Of a stretch of DNA of 64,000 bases, positions 21,667 to 38,660 are shown piece after piece. The stretch's first letter is position 1. Each line of letters starts with the position of its first letter. The stretch is taken from contig OY856413.1 in the NCBI GenBank assembly GCA_963693085.1, forward strand, positions 747,022,556 through 747,086,555, read 5' to 3'. The DNA is from Alisma plantago-aquatica (lineage: Eukaryota > Streptophyta > Magnoliopsida > Alismatales > Alismataceae). The position numbers and the translations under genes are program-made. The notes below the pieces were generated by a model. It worked only from the letters and a program-made list of their open reading frames with translations, did not search any database and was not told where the DNA came from.

Positions 21667-24600
21667 TGTGATGACCTTGGTTTTTGGATTTTGATATCCA
21701 ATATAGTACTTCAAGACCTTATATGTTTTGTATATGGTTGAACTCAAAATTGAGGAACTGGTTATCCAACTTGGAATTATTCCACCAGAAAAGTATGATT
21801 AGAGATATATTTGATGAGGGTGATAACTAATTGATTTTATTTAAGATTAATGTGTTTGGTTAATTAAATCTGGGTACTTATGAGGATAAAGGAACCATTT
21901 TATAGTATCAATGGACTCAAGTGACATATTAGTGAACTTTGAGGTATGCTAGGACCAAAGCATGTGTTTTTTTACTGGTTTTAATAATCTTTGATGATTC
22001 ATTGATGTATATTTAAGGTTTATGTTCCTATTTATAATGTATAATGGAGTATACTAAAGTGTGAGTTGGTAAATACATGTAGTTCACTTATGTTATTCTA
22101 ACATTGGAAGTTAAGTGAAATTCATTAAAGTTGTAGTAGTAATCTTTATAAGAAGGTAGTTTAATGATGGTCAATGAATAGTAAATTTTGATGATGCAAT
22201 GATGTTCTTGCACTAGGTTATTCAGATATTCATATTAAATATCGATGGTTAAATATAAGCATTGAGTATAATAGTTATGGACATATTTTATCAAGCCTAT
22301 CTTTAGGCTTATCATGGTGGCTCTGTTGGATATTTTTTTGGAATGATTCCATCATCTTCTTTCTCCGACAAGTTGGGAGGAGGTGGCCTTCATTCGGTTG
22401 TGGATGAACGAGTCAAGTGTGAGGTTGGTGGGAGTGTCGGTTGAACTTGCTGCACCTATCGGATCTAAGCAACTCCTCTAATGGATTGTACATCAATACG
22501 TGGGGAAGAGCTGATTCCCATCCCTCTCTGATGCACCACTGCTACTCGCAGGTGGTGGATGTAGGTAGCGCCTCTCTCATAGTGTAGGTAGTCATGGTAT
22601 GATTCAATACACCTCTCAATGCCTAACCAAGATGATAAGCTAGTGATTGTGGTGTTCCATTTGAGTCATGGTCTTGGCTTCTCACTAAACCTCCTCTCGC
22701 TGTTGCTGAATGCAAGTCATTGACTACATCATCATGTTGGAGCAGTAGGGTCTTCTCATCCATGATAGGAAGATCCAGTAGGATCAACCCTCCAACAATG
22801 AGTATTTGGCTTACCTCAAACTCTTGCAAGGTCTAGAGTGAAGGATTCCATTTCTAGTTCTTTTTGATACAATGGCGACATCGTATTACAGAAAGAAACA
22901 GATGCACCAAGGAGCTCAAAGCTTTTGTTTCATCTACTTGATCTGCTCCCACATGATGCTACAATCTATAGATCCTAGGCACTCCACACCTTCGAAGTGT
23001 GTCGGTGCATATCCCTACATCAATATGGATGGGGAAGAAAGTCATGAACTCGGCTCACACTTGTTGCAGAGGAGGATCACAGCGGTGGTGGCTTGATGCC
23101 TTACTTTGGAGGCCAGAGATTCAAGCTCCCAGGAGCTATGCAGATCACATGCGATAGAGAATGTTGGGTGATGAATGACCCTAACCAACACACATGAGTT
23201 TGATCTTGTCATAATGTGTATCTACAGAGGCACTCGAGCCCAGGAGAAGAAAAGGAAGATTGTCGACGATGCATGCTAGAGCGGGAAAGAAAAGCTTCAA
23301 AAATCTAGTCTGGCAGTCAACGGGTTCAAGGCATGCAAAAGAGGAGGGGCTAACACAGATGTGCAGGTCTGTGGTTCATTCACGATCACTCCATGGCCAT
23401 ACCTCACAACAGGGCTCTTGCACTGTAACACAGTCACACGACCGTGGGGATGGTTGTAGATCGTGTTTGAGAACATGAATGGAAGAGAGACTCTGAGAGC
23501 CCGATTGGTTCATCCAAGAACCGGTTGGCTCACATAGTCAGACAAGGAAGGTCAGGGAGAGGTTACCACACCCCTGATGATCCATGTAGCATGATGTTGG
23601 CTACCCTCAACCCAAGTTCCAACGACCTTCATTGTTTCAAGAGGTAAATCAATGCCCTAATTCCAAAAATAGTGTTTTTCTTAGAAAATTCTTTATAAGC
23701 AATTCCCATGGAAAAATAATTCTTGAAAAATACCCCTAGACTTATTAAAGTATACTCTATATTAATGGACCCCTAGATCATACCCTTAAATGAATTTTAG
23801 TGATGATATTGAATTTAGAGTATAATGCTCCTTTTTACAGTTCATTAAATGAAATAATAAAATCTAGTAGATATTAATTCTCATAAAATTCTCCTAGAAC
23901 CCTAAGGATGATTTAAGTCCAACTTTTAAACTCTGATCTTATTAATATACCAAAATAATAGGTCATTTTCTATTAATGACTAATTAGATGCTTTTAGCCC
24001 CATATTAATCATAGAAAATAGACTAATCATCAGAAAAATGTGAAATTTGGACCATACCTTAAAAATGGCATCCTGATCAGTATAAAAATACTAGAGATAT
24101 ATTTCAGATCAGTAACACCTAGATTTGGCTAAACCCTAGTTTGGACCTAAAATTACCGAGAATATGATGTACATGTATTAATGATGGTTAATTGCTATTA
24201 ATCAGGTGGTGACCAGACTACTAGATGATCAAGGATGCATTAAGAAATATCTGAACTCAGGTATATGGATATAATTATATGACTAGTTTTGCTGGATTAT
24301 TTAAGTATGAGTACTTGCTTGCATTTATTTACATAAACTTTCTTGGATGTATATATATTATGGTACTCCTTGCCTTAAACATTAGAACATTAAGGAAAAA
24401 AAATGAAATGTAGTTACTGATGGTGTTCATTAATCTTCCTATTAGAGGAGAAAGTATTAATGTTGACTAGAACCTCCCTAATGGTACATTGTATACGGGG
24501 AGATCCCTAATGGTACAAGGTATGCAGGGAATGGGCCCAGTAATATATGTGATATTGTGCTAAGTCCACCACAGTAATGCATGTTCATTGAAATATGACT

Positions 24601-25061
24601 ATTAACTTGACTTTACCTGATTATCCACCTTAAATAATATTTTCCTTTTATTTTTCTTCTTTCTTCAATTATTTCAAGTATGCCAACATAGTATCTATAT
24701 CTTTTCAACTACGTATCAACTTTATGTTGATTCATTATTTCATGTATGTTTTAGGTTCAGAGCTAGCGTGGGATAAAAGATTGGAGTGAGAAGTTGTACA
24801 TGTTGTGCCTATTATGTAAGGTCCTAGTTATCATACATGTTTAGACTTATAAAATTTTCTATTCAATGTGTAAATGTATGTTGTAATAATTTCTTTTGTA
24901 ATATACATGTTGATTTTTGAGAATGTATGGTGTATGCACTATAGTTGTATGTTCATGTATGCATATGTCGCTTCTGCATCTCTCTAAAAAATTTGCTAAC
25001 ATTTTTAGATGTCCTCTCGGGCCTTCTAAGTCTCGAGGAGAAAGAATCCGGGGACGTTACA
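21667..25061 (+). repeat. Element C 5' LTR, 3395 bp
   Basis: The outer end abuts TSD CTTGA and the inner end is followed by the PBS. A central part (about 22330-23640) is clearly richer in G+C than the AT-rich flanks and contains most of the short frames (22623-22829 minus; 22872-23096 and 23260-23478 plus). These frames are not conserved as frames in the partner LTR, so I do not call genes. Two copies of a roughly 30-base CCCTAATGGTACA unit lie at 24470-24540. Confidence 0.9.
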
Positions 25062-25062
25062 G

Positions 25063-25075
25063 TTGGTATCAGAGC
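25063..25075 (+). promoter_or_regulatory. Element C primer-binding site (initiator Met tRNA)
   Basis: TTGGTATCAGAGC starts two bases after the LTR end; it is a full match to the complement of the initiator tRNA-Met 3' end. It is the best-preserved PBS in the window. Confidence 0.92.
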
Positions 25076-27468
<2,393 letters not shown>

Positions 27469-27504
27469 AATTTGAGGGGAAAATTCCTTATAAGGTGGTG
27501 TGAA
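27469..27504 (+). promoter_or_regulatory. Element C polypurine tract region
   Basis: AATTTGAGGGGAAAATTCC is followed by TTATAAGGTGGTGTGAA, directly before the LTR start TGTAATGACC. Tekay/Del elements have ATTTCGGGGACGAAATT...GGGGGAGAA at this place. Two purine runs survive in weakened form. Confidence 0.72.
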
Positions 27505-29155
27505 TGTAATGACCATGATTTTTGGATATTGATATCCAATATAGTACTTTAAGACGTTAGATGTTTTGTACATGGATTAACTCAAAATTGAGGAACTGGT
27601 TATCCAAGTAGGAATTATTCCACCCGAAAAGTATGATTAGAGATATAGTTGATGATGGTGATAAATAATTGAGTTCATTTAATATGAATGCATTTGGTTA
27701 ATTAAATTTGGGTACTTATGAGGATAAAGGACACATTTTATAGTATCAATGGACTCAAGTGACATATTAGTGAACTTTCAGGTATGCTACGACTAGAGTA
27801 TGTGTTTTTGTACTTGTTTGAATAAGATTTGATGATTAATTGATGTATATTTAAGGTTTATGTGCCTATGTATAATGTGTAATGAGAAGTCTTGAAGTGT
27901 GACTTGGTAAATACGAGTGGTTCACTTATGTTATTCTAACATTGGAAGTTAAGTGAGATTCATTGGAGTTGTAGTAGCAATTTTTATAAGAAGGTAGTTT
28001 AATTATGGTCAACGAATAGTCCATTTTTATGATGCAATGATGCTCTTGCACTAGGATATTCAGATCTTCATATTGTACATCAATGGTTAAATATAAGCAT
28101 TGAGTACAATATTTATGGACATATTTTATCGAGCTTGTTTTTAGGCTTGTCGTGCTGGCTCTGTTGGATATTGTTTTGGAATGACCATCATCTGCTTGCT
28201 CCTAGAAGTCGAGAGGAGGTGGCCTTCATTCAGTTGTGGATGAAGGAGTCAAGTGCAAGGTTGGTGGGAGTGTTAGTTGAACATGCCGCACCTATCGGAT
28301 CTAAGAAAATCATCTAAATGGAGTGTACATCACTACATGAGCAAGACCGAATTCCCATCACTCTCTAATGCAACACTGCTACTCGCAGGTGGTGGATGTA
28401 GGTTGGACCTCTCTCATAGTGCAGGTAGCCACTATAGGATTCAATACAACTCTCAACACCTAACTAAGATGATAAGCTAGTTATTGTGGTCTTCTATTCC
28501 AGTCATGGTCTTGGCTTCTCACTGAACCTCCTCTCGCTGTTGTTGAATGAAAGTGCTAGATAGGATCTGAGTGTATCCCCACCATGTTTACATGAGCCCA
28601 ACCAAACCTATCGACTACGTCGTCATGTTGGAGTAGTAGGGCTTCCTAGCCATGATAGAAAGAGCCAGTAGGATCAACCCTCCAACAATGAGTATTTGGC
28701 TTACCTCAGACTCTTACAAGGCATGGAGTCATGGATGCCCTTCTAGTTCTTTTTGAGATGGATGCGGCATCATATTATAGAAAGATGCGGAGGCTTTGAG
28801 GAGCTCAAAGCTTTTGTTTCATCTACTGGATATGCTCCCACACAATGCTCCAGTCCATAGACCCTAGGCACGCCACACCTTCAAATTGTATCTGTGTGTT
28901 TCCCTACATCAATCCAGGCGGGGAGGAAGGTCATGACCTCATCTTACGCTTGTTGGATAGGAGGCTCACAGCGGGGGCAGCTTGATGCCCTGGTCTGGAG
29001 GCCAGAGATTCAGGCTCCCAGACGCTATGCAAATCGCGTGCGAGAGAGAATGGTGGGTGTTAAATGACATAAGCCGCCAAAATGTGTAGCTACGGAGGCG
29101 CTCAAGCCCATGAGAAGCAAATGAAGATTGTCTGTGGCGCATGCTGGACTGGGAG

Positions 29156-32093
29156 TGTAACGAACCCATTCCCTAGAAACCCCCAATTAAGGAAGGCCAA
29201 GAAACTAGTATCACTATCTCAAAAATAGGATCAAATGGTTTTGCACATAATCAGAAATAATTAATAGATTCTACTAACTAAACTTAGTGCAGGATAAAAA
29301 AAACTTTTTCTAAAGTTTTAAAAAATATGATTCTAGGATTTACCGAGAAGTAGACCAACTATCTATGTCCTCTGACCTTACTTCATTTATTTGTTTTCAC
29401 TGTCTTCTTACTTTGAATATCTAATTTCCAGCAAGATTATCCTAAAAATGCCGAAAACGAAAATGTTGGTCACTATGACAAGTCATACTGGCATGTGGGT
29501 GAAACAAAATCTCACAAATAATGCTAACAACATAATTCAAAAATTAATGTTTAACAAACCAAATTTAACATTTTTACCATGACTACCCAATCTAGGTTTC
29601 TCCACCCTCTCTTATAACACCTCAAGGCCTCATACAACAGTATTCACTGTCTTCCCCTATCCAGGAAGATGACTTCATCATGTCTCCCCCTATCCAGGCG
29701 AGTGACTTCATCATGTATCCCCTATCCAGTCAAATGACTTCTCATGTCTCCCCCTATCCAGGCGGGTGACTTCTCATGTTCCAATATTTTGGATGGTATC
29801 AAAATATGCCTTTCCCTATCCAGGAGGATGGCCTTTCCATAGATCCAAAGGTGGCCTAGATTTGGGCTAAACATGTTCATATATAATGTGTTCATAATCA
29901 CTTTAAAGTTTGTATGGAATGAAATAAACAAGAAATAATATAATTTCAACCATGCAAGGAAAACCTCTGAGAAACTGTGTGAAACTACAACAGATAATCT
30001 TAGGTGTAACCACATACATTTTACATGAGAATTTACAGTCCAAACAGGAATAGTAGAATTAACCACACAATCAAGCAAGTCAACCTGAAATTCAATGCAT
30101 ACACCCATGTGTCACTACATGACTCTAAATCCTTTCAAAGGACCGGCCAAATTCTCAAGTTAGGTTTTTATGTCCAGTTTTTTATGTCTTTATCCATATT
30201 ACCCTTTTAGTCCAATTATTTCTCCTTTCCACTTTCTAAATCCACAAACCCTACTTTAGGTTCTGTATACATGATTGTGCTACAAAAAGGTGTCTTTTAT
30301 ACAAACGTCCTAATTTTATCCTTTTAAAGTCAAATTAGGATTAGAGAGGTGAAAAGATGAATACTTGACACTTTTATGTTTATTGGGTTGACAAACCTTA
30401 ATTTCCATCATTTAGTTCACCTTTATACATAAATAAATCCCAACTCTACAAAACTAGGATTTTAATATCCATACGAGTCCAAGGTTCTCCTTTTATTCAT
30501 AAAAGATAAAACTTTGATTAACAACATTAACTAAGTCTATTAGATTCATCAACATTCACAAATTAGGGTTTTGGATCCATTAAAAGCATTAAAGACATCA
30601 ACTTTGAACATCTTTCGAATTGGAAGAAAATACTGATCAAGATTATATTTTTATCATGTAGCTTTCATTTTTGAAATCAAAATACATATAGTATTTGTTA
30701 CTTTCGGATAATCCTACAATTTACTACAATTTTTGCAAGATAAACCCTTCTAGAGCAATCACAGGCCACCACGTAGGCAGCCCGCTCGTGCGACAATTTA
30801 ATTAATCGGGTGAGAAGAAAAGAGGAAAAGAACATAAGGGTCTTACCTTCACTAAAGCGGGTTGCAGGCAAGGTAGTCTTTTCATCACAACCCTTCTTCA
30901 ACCTTGGGTTATCTCTTCTTCGCGAGCCATGAGTTAACCCAGGAGTTGACTCTGAGCTTCCCGCCTTTCCAACTCCAAGTGACGACACCTGAACCTCCGC
31001 CTGAGCACCGTGAACTCACTGCACCCCTCAATTGGTCTCGAAGTGGTCTAGAACGGTAGGGAAATAAGGACGAACCTCTAGCGAGTCGACAACGAAGACC
31101 AAGATGAAGAGCACTCTGTCTTGGGCAATTGAGGGTAGGGTAGTATTGGGTAGTTTATGGGGGATCTTTGGGATCACTTGGTAGGATTGCAAAGGGGTTG
31201 TACAGCCCCTATATATACTAGTCCATGGCGGAAGGGTCCAGAAGTTTGGGCAAAACTCCTAGAAGCCACGAAGTAGGGTGAAATCTAGGGTAGGTCAGTT
31301 CATTTTGCTCTCCTAGACCCAATGGGAAAGCTAGCTAGGGCCGAGGAGATCGGGATTGTACAAAATCCCCTCGATATCTCAGACTCCCACTATTCATGTT
31401 TCCCGATCTGACTCAAGCTAGGAGATGATGCCACCATAGTTGGATCTCTGATTTGATGGCCTACAATGTGTGTGCCCAAAAAATAAAATCCTATAAATAA
31501 TCGGATAATCATGACATTAATAGTATTCCATTATATTATCTAGGGATTTTTCAATAATTCATATCTCCTAAACCATTAGGCTTTTTAATTCCGAATTTTA
31601 AAGGATAGTTCTTTATAACTTACTCTACCCATGGAAACAATTTAGGATAAAAAGTTGAAAAGAATAACTCTTTTTCTTCATATGCAAGTCATGCACTAAA
31701 AAGGCATATATAATGCATTAAAACTCATATTTTCTCTTTCTTCCTTTTTCATTCTCTAAATTCCGAATTTTCTAGATATTAGAAGGCAAGTGGTAATAAA
31801 ACCATCCTATTGTGGTCACTTGTGCCACCTTTTAGATATCTCAATATTTTTCTTAAATAAAACATAAATTATTTACTTCCTTCTTGCCTTTTCCCTAATT
31901 ATAGATTTTTCTTTTGTTCTTTATCCTTTCACACTTCCATTGACTTATTAAAATGGGGAAAAGCATGAAACTCATAATTCAAGATAATTTTGCAAAGAAA
32001 ACCAAGTTGTAAAACAATGCACACAAATTATCAATCAAACCCCTATTTGTTAAATAATTGCATAATAATACAACCAAAATTGGGGTTATATCA
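29156..32093 (-). mobile_element. Solo LTR in element C 3' LTR, 2938 bp
   Basis: Comparison with the partner LTR (around 23280) shows this segment is extra. Its ends are TGTAACGAAC and TTATATCA on plus; the flanks are GGGAG (29151-29155) and AGGAG (32094-32098), a TSD with one mismatch. No internal region, PBS or second copy is present, so it is a solo LTR left by LTR-LTR recombination. I favour minus orientation. Read that way it ends ATGGGTTCGTTACA, like the Tekay-type LTR end at 49200-49215, and a TATATATAGGGG box lies at 31217-31206. It contains a minisatellite (29650-29780), a GC-richer middle (30700-31150), and no gene. Confidence 0.82.
29650..29780. repeat. 32-33-bp minisatellite in solo LTR
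   Basis: CCCCTATCCAG starts at 29654, 29687, 29719 and 29751, each followed by a variant of GCGAGTGACTTCATCATGTCT. A fifth, diverged unit begins near 29811 after a gap. Confidence 0.85.
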
Positions 32094-33871
32094 AGGAGAG
32101 TAAAACTCCACAACTCTAGTCTGGAAGTCGGTGGGTTTAGGCCACGTAGAGGAGGAGGAGGGGACAACACAGATGTGTAGGTATGTGGTCCATTCATGAT
32201 CACGCCAGGGCCAAAGCTCACAATAGGGCTCTTGCACAGGAACACAGTCGCATGGCCGTGGGGACGACTGTAGATCGCATTTGAGAACAAGAATGGAAGA
32301 GAGACTCCAAGAGCCTGATCGCTTTATCTAGTAACCAATCGGCTCACATAGTCAGACCAGGAAGGTCATGGTGAGGGCACGACACCCCAGATGATCCACT
32401 TGGTGTGATGCTGGCTACCCTCAACCAAGGATCCAACAACCTTCATTGTTTCAAGAGGTAAAGCAATGCCATAATTCCAGAAATAGTGTTTTTCATAGAA
32501 AACTCTTTATAAACAACTCCTATGGCCAAATAATTCCTAAAAAATACCCCTAGACTTAGAAAAGTATACCCTATATTATTGGACCCTAGATCAGACCCTT
32601 GAACCAATTTAAATGATGCTATTTAATTTAGAGTATAATGCTCCTTTTTACGATTCATTAAATGAAATAAATAATATCCAGTTGATATTAATTCTCCTAA
32701 AATTCTCCTAGAACCCTAAGGATGATTTAAGTCCAACTTTGAACTCTTATCTGAGTAATATACCTAAATAATATCTCATTCTCTATTATTGACTAATTAG
32801 ATGCTTTTAGCCCCATATTAATCTTAGAAAATATACCAATCATCAAAAAAATGTGAAATTTGGATCATACCTTAAAATGACATCCTGATCAGTATAAAAA
32901 TACTAGAGACGTATTTCAAATCAGTAACACCTAGATTTGGCTAAACCCTCATTTGGACCTAAAATTACCAAGAATATGATGTACATATATTAATGATGGT
33001 TAAATGCTATTAATAAGGTGGTGACTAATCTACTAGATGATCAAGGATGCATTAAGAAATATCTGAACTCGGGTACATGGATATAATCATATGACTAGTT
33101 TTGTTGGATGATATAAATATGAGCACTTGCTTGTATTTATTTACATAAACTTGATTGGATGTATGTATATTGTGATACTCCTCCACCTTAAACATTAGAA
33201 CATTAAGAAAATGAAATGTAGTTATTGATGGTGTTCATTAATCTCCCTATTAGAGAGGGAAAGTATTAATTTTGGCTAGGACCTCCCTGATGGTACATGG
33301 TGCATGGGGAGATCCCTAATGGTACAAGGTACATGAGGAATGGGCCAATAATATATGTGATATTGTGCTAAGTCCATCATAGTAATGCATGCTCATTGAA
33401 ATATGATTAATAACTTGAGTTTATCTGATTCTTCGCCTCAAATAATGTTTTCCTTTTACTTTTATTCTTTCTTCAATTATTTCAAGTATTCCAACATAGT
33501 CTCTATATCTTTTCAACCACGTACCAACTTTATGTTGATTTTTTGTTTCACGTATGTTTTGGGTTCAGAGCTAGCATGGGATAAAAGATGGTAGTGAGCT
33601 ATTGTATAGGTTGTTCCTATTGTGTAAGGTCCTAGTTAGCATACATGTTTAGACTTGTAAAATTCTCTATTCAATGTGTAAATGTAAGCAATAATTTCTT
33701 TTGTAATATACATGTTGATTGTTGAGAATGTATGGTGTATGCACTATAGTTGTATGTTCATGCATGCATATGTTGCTTCCGCAATGCTCTCTGAAACAAT
33801 TAGCTAATTTTTTTGAATTTGTCCTCTTGGGCCTTCTATGTCTCAAGGAAGTAGAATCCGAGGACGTTACA

Positions 33872-36052
33872 CTTGACGACTCAAACATTAAATACCTATA
33901 CCATTGTCATCTAGAGTGTATGAATGAGAAATGCATTTCTAGAATCTATATGATGGTTATCTAGACTCTTTTGGTTATTGAACGGATAGAAACATGCACA
34001 TCTTACTTTTTTAGCAATATGACAAAAGCATCTTCACTATATGTAGTGAGAGAGCAACTATTCTATTAGGGCTAGTACATGTTGATGTACAATAGACCTT
34101 TTAGAATGAATGCTAAAGGTAGTTACTAGTACCTCACTATATTTACTAATGTTATTAGTAGATATAGAATTTTTTATATAATGAATACAAGTATGAATCT
34201 CTTGAAGTGTTCAAGAAAATGGTAAATGAAGTACATAACTAACTTGGTAAAAGATTTAAGAGACTTGACGCGATCTATGTTGAAATATTTTAAGCCAAAA
34301 TTTTGTGGACCTTCTGGAGAGACTGTGATAATGTATCACAATAAACTCCACCTACAACTTAATGATGTGTCAAAAATATGGTATCACACCCTATTATGTC
34401 ATGGTGAGATTAACAATAAAATGTAGTTGATCCTCCAATTTTCTTTTGGCACATGCTTTACACTAAAATAATGTATTGCCTAAATTGGTTAAAAAGACAC
34501 CATATGAGATATGGCATGGGAGGTGTCCCAATATGACTTTTATAGTGATTAGAGATGAATGTTTATATAAGAAAATAGTTTCTTGAAAAGCTTTGTCCAC
34601 AAAATAACAAAGTAAATGTTATTGTGTTAAAATACTACTCTTATCCCAATCCAACAACAAAGTTGTTTGTTAATCTAGATAGATGCATTCATGAAGAGGA
34701 ACTTAGTTCCAACGGAATCAGTGGGAGTCAAAGTAGAACTTGAAATGTTCAAGACAAATAAGAAAACCAGTAAGAGGTACAGTAGAAACATAGAGAATCA
34801 TAAGATCTTGTAGAATCTCAAGTTCCTTATGCAACACAAAACCTCATAGTTCTAGTAGAACACACCTTAAGATTAAAAGATATGACATCTTATGGCTAAA
34901 AAGGTGGTGAGTTGGTCATATATGATGAGTCAACAACTAACTAAAAGCTATTGAGGAACCGAAGTCTGAGAAATGGATTGAGTCCATGAGATCTAAGATG
35001 GACTCAATGTAAACCAACTAGGTATGACCTTTTTGGATCCACCTAAAGGGGTAAAACCCATAGGGTGCATTTGGGTTTTTGAAAGGAGACCAGCATGGAA
35101 GGGTAGTTTGGTTGAAAAGAATTTAGAACAAGTTCAAGGTGTTGAAAATGTTGAAGTCTTTCACCAGTTACCATGGTTGAATCCATGAGGATCATGCTTG
35201 CAATTTTAGCTTAGTATGACTGTGAGATTTGACATATGGATGTTAAAACTTCATTCCATAACTAGAATAATTGTATAGGATGTGTACATGAAACATCCTA
35301 AAGGTTATATAAATCCAATAATGCAAATAAAGTCTATAAGCTACAAAGGTCAATCTGTAGATTGAAGCAAGAATCTCAGAGCTAGAATCTTCTATTTGAC
35401 AAGATAGTCAATGGGTTTGACTTGAGTAAGAATGAAGATGGAATTTGTTATTACAAAATATCTAATTAGAGAATATTTATATTCCACATAATGATGGGGA
35501 ATAGCATTCTTATCCTACAAATATTAAAACCTAGCAAGGAAAGTACCTTCTCTATAAAGGGCTTAGGCGAAGCATCCTATGTGATCGAAATTGAGATGTA
35601 TAGAGATAAATCTGAGAAGCTTCTTGAACTAAGAAAAAGAACATACATTGGCATGGTGATGAAGGGTTTGACATAAGAGAAAACTTTTCCATGTTCCATG
35701 GAGTTAGTCCTCAGGAGACTCATGTCTTGGTTCTTGAGAAGAACAAGATCACATGGATATATGTCAAATGTATTCACAATTGGATCTATCGTGTATGTAC
35801 TCTTCCCATTATCCCGTATGTATTGGAAATGATGAGGAAGAGTTGGGTGTAAGGAGTTACACTGATGAAAGATTCTAAAATGACAAATAGAATTAATGAT
35901 CACAAACTATGTTTATGTTTGATTGCAAATAAGAATTTTAATATGTAAATGGTTTCGAACTAAAGATAGTTGTTTATATCTACAGAAGAAGCTGAGTATC
36001 TCTATGATATGAGAACAACATATGATACTGTATGGATCAAGAAGTTCATATG
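33872..36052 (+). pseudogene. Copia B pol remnant (integrase, RT, RNase H)
   Basis: Copia B resumes directly after the inserted element (TSD CTTGA, 33872-33876). The first motif is KYLYHCHLECMNEKCISR (GAG-pre-integrase). Broken integrase follows to about 34900. Reverse transcriptase has W-MDVKT-like and RSICRLKQ (SIYGLKQ family) near 35355-35380, then FDKIVNGFDLSKNEDGICYY. The YVDD position reads Y-S-T-stop-MMGN (about 35480-35502). The frame 35491-35676 carries GLGEASYVIEIEMYRDKSEK and RTYIGMVMKG, the conserved piece after YVDD. RNase H shows TEEAEYLYDMRTTYDTVWIKK to 36047 and then breaks at the next insertion. Stops and shifts are scattered throughout. Confidence 0.86.
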
Positions 36053-37651
36053 TTTGATGACCTCAATCAAACTGATAGTGACATCACACAAAACTATGAG
36101 GAAATAACCATTAGTAGTGGATTAATGAAAATCACTAAAAATTAAAACCTTTTACGAAGAGATCCACTACTAGGAAACTCTTTACAGAAAGAACCAAAGT
36201 CGTTTACACATCATGGTTCACTTCATTCATACATCATTCCATCACATCACAAGGATATGATATATCAGCTTATGTACCAAAATATATACAAAAGCAACAT
36301 TAAACATGGAGGCGTTCCATCCTTCAGAACGATTATAAACTTGTTTACGTACTATCTCCTAAGGACCTGAGAGTACATAGATGACACATAGGACTCTATT
36401 TATACAAGACACGTAATAGCACACTCAACCTGAGCTATTATTACTGTCCTTGTTGCTGTTGTTTGCTCTCTGCTACACGATCTCTACCTCCTTATGCATG
36501 TCCACCTAAAAAGTTGTAGAACCCACAGGGTGAGACAAAAGTCCCAGTAAGAGATACAACTCTCTACCAACATTATTATCATCATAGATAAATTTTCATG
36601 AAAGAGAGAAGAAGAAACCTTTATTGAATGAAATAGGTATAAATACTTGTTATATGTAGAGTAAAGCAATCTCTCATTTAAGTAGTTCATATATCTATGA
36701 CTGAGCAATAGATCATCTAATCACTTTGAAAAGAAATATGACGAACATGTATAATATTTATAAACTATGACATACTGAAGTAATTGCAGCCTCATTCAAT
36801 GTTTCCATATTTGATCCTTAAGCAAATACGCTACAGGGTTGATTACATTTTTCATCAATCAATCTGATGCCCTGAGGAGATGAGGTATACCACTCATGCT
36901 CCAACCAACCTAAATATGTAACATAAATTCAATATAAGGTCCATGGAAGATTCAGACTCCAAAACCTCTCCTTTCTTGGTCAGTATGAGATTACATGAAG
37001 TGACATTATAAGTCAAATTACAATTTAGCTGGCCAGGGTATATTGGCTCATAACTAGAGAGATACAACCCATAGTTGTTCCCTTATCAGGGTATGATCCA
37101 TAATCAATCCAGATTGTGTATTGAGTCATGACCTACAACTGCACTCTTGTTAGGGTATGTCCTGATGCCAATCCTAATGTTCAGGGTATGGCCCGCATCC
37201 AATCCTGTTAGTTAAGGATACAAGGATATACCTCAACTTGCACCCCACATATTCAACAATATCCACTCTGAGTTTCCTATAGGAATTGCTCGTATCACCA
37301 TTCAGCAAGTTCTGACACTAAATGGATCTATGGCCCGGGAAAACTACATTTTTAGTTTCTCTTGATAAGTTAAGTGCATTACAACATCTTTTAGCATCAA
37401 TCAAGTTACAAGCATGGATTATAGATAAATGCTATAAAGGAAGGTGTAATACATTTTTCAAGGAATCTAGTATCAATTGGAACACATCTTGTTACACCCA
37501 TCATGGGATATCAATCCCTTTTACACATTACTGGGAATCACATTCCTTCACATTTTCATTATTAGGATCACATGTTTTGGGTATCAAACCCTTAGATCAT
37601 CATTGAATAGTGTCACCTCTTACCATGCAACAATCATTTGGGTTATCAGAC

Positions 37652-37652
<1 letters not shown>

Positions 37653-37716
<64 letters not shown>
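37653..37716. repeat. (AT)n microsatellite in element D LTR
   Basis: About 32 AT units. The same site in the partner LTR (44780-44804) has only about a dozen, so the run changed length after insertion. Confidence 0.95.
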
Positions 37717-37720
<4 letters not shown>

Positions 37721-38219
37721 AAAAGTATTTCACATGTCTCACAAGGCCTATTTAATCTATATCATGCTAAATGCTAAATCATCATAGCTCATACATGGTT
37801 GTGCTGATCATCTCATAATGCCTACATGGTTAGGATTTCATGGTAAAAGCAATATCAAGTTAATATCATACCATGCCATAAACAGAATCAGTAAAATTGC
37901 AACCCTCTCATAATTAGGGTTAGCATTTCCCATTGTAGATGATTAGGGTTTTCAAGTACATATTTAACAACCAAACCCCAATTCACATCATAAAAACTTA
38001 CATTATTGCCATAAGTATACAAGCATAGTTAATTACTCTCATCAATTATCATTAATTGATTATCAGCATGAGGTATTATCCTTCTCATATGAGTAGTATA
38101 AGTTTCTCTCTCATCCTTACTAGGATATTGATTTCAACATATACATGGCTTGACCCTCTTTAAGGTTTATCAGCCTACACTTATTAAAGTGTATCCATCT
38201 CATTACTTCATATTGTATT

Positions 38220-38660
38220 AATTGATTATATTAATCATGTGTCGGCCTACACTCATCAAGGTGTATCGGCCCACACACTAACTGTTGTGTCATCCTGGAA
38301 ACATTCACTTGTGTCGGCCTAGACACTATCACTTGTGTTTGTCTAGACACTCTCACTTATGTCGGCCTAGACACTCTCATTTGTGTCGCCCATGGCACAT
38401 CAAAGTGATATCGATTTAGAGGTGCTTAGGGTGATATTGGTTTAGTGGTGCTTAGGGTGATATCACTCATGAATCATATCTTAGTGTATCACCTTCATCA
38501 TACCTTCATGCATCACCTTCTTCACACTTTATAAAAATATGTTCACCTCACTTAAGCATAACATCTTGACCTCACTTTAGGGTATCGACCACCCTATCAC
38601 TTTGTGTGTCGGCCACCCTATCACTTTTTTTGTCGGCCACAGTATACTCTAGGGGTTTTC
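38220..38660. repeat. Degenerate TCGGCC-type tandem repeats in element D LTR
   Basis: Two related arrays. The first repeats CACTTGTGTCGGCCTAGACA at about 22-24 bases (38300-38395). The second repeats CACCCTATCACTTTGTGTGT at 24 bases (starts at 38590 and 38614, then a partial unit). The partner LTR holds the same arrays at 59085-59185 and 59393-59515. Confidence 0.8.

Larger units (their letters stand above)
27505..33871 (+). repeat. Element C 3' LTR, split by a solo LTR
   Basis: This LTR is 3429 bp after removal of the insert at 29156-32093, close to the 3395 bp of its partner. It ends GAGGACGTTACA beside TSD CTTGA. Frames such as 28135-28317 and 28277-28480 have counterparts in the partner LTR only as broken frames. 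The frame 33719-33964 crosses the element boundary: its first part is LTR and its second is copia integrase. Confidence 0.9.

Noticed and set aside
33719..33964. An 81-codon chimeric protein
   Set aside because: The frame crosses the LTR/copia boundary at 33871; its first half is LTR and its second half is integrase debris.
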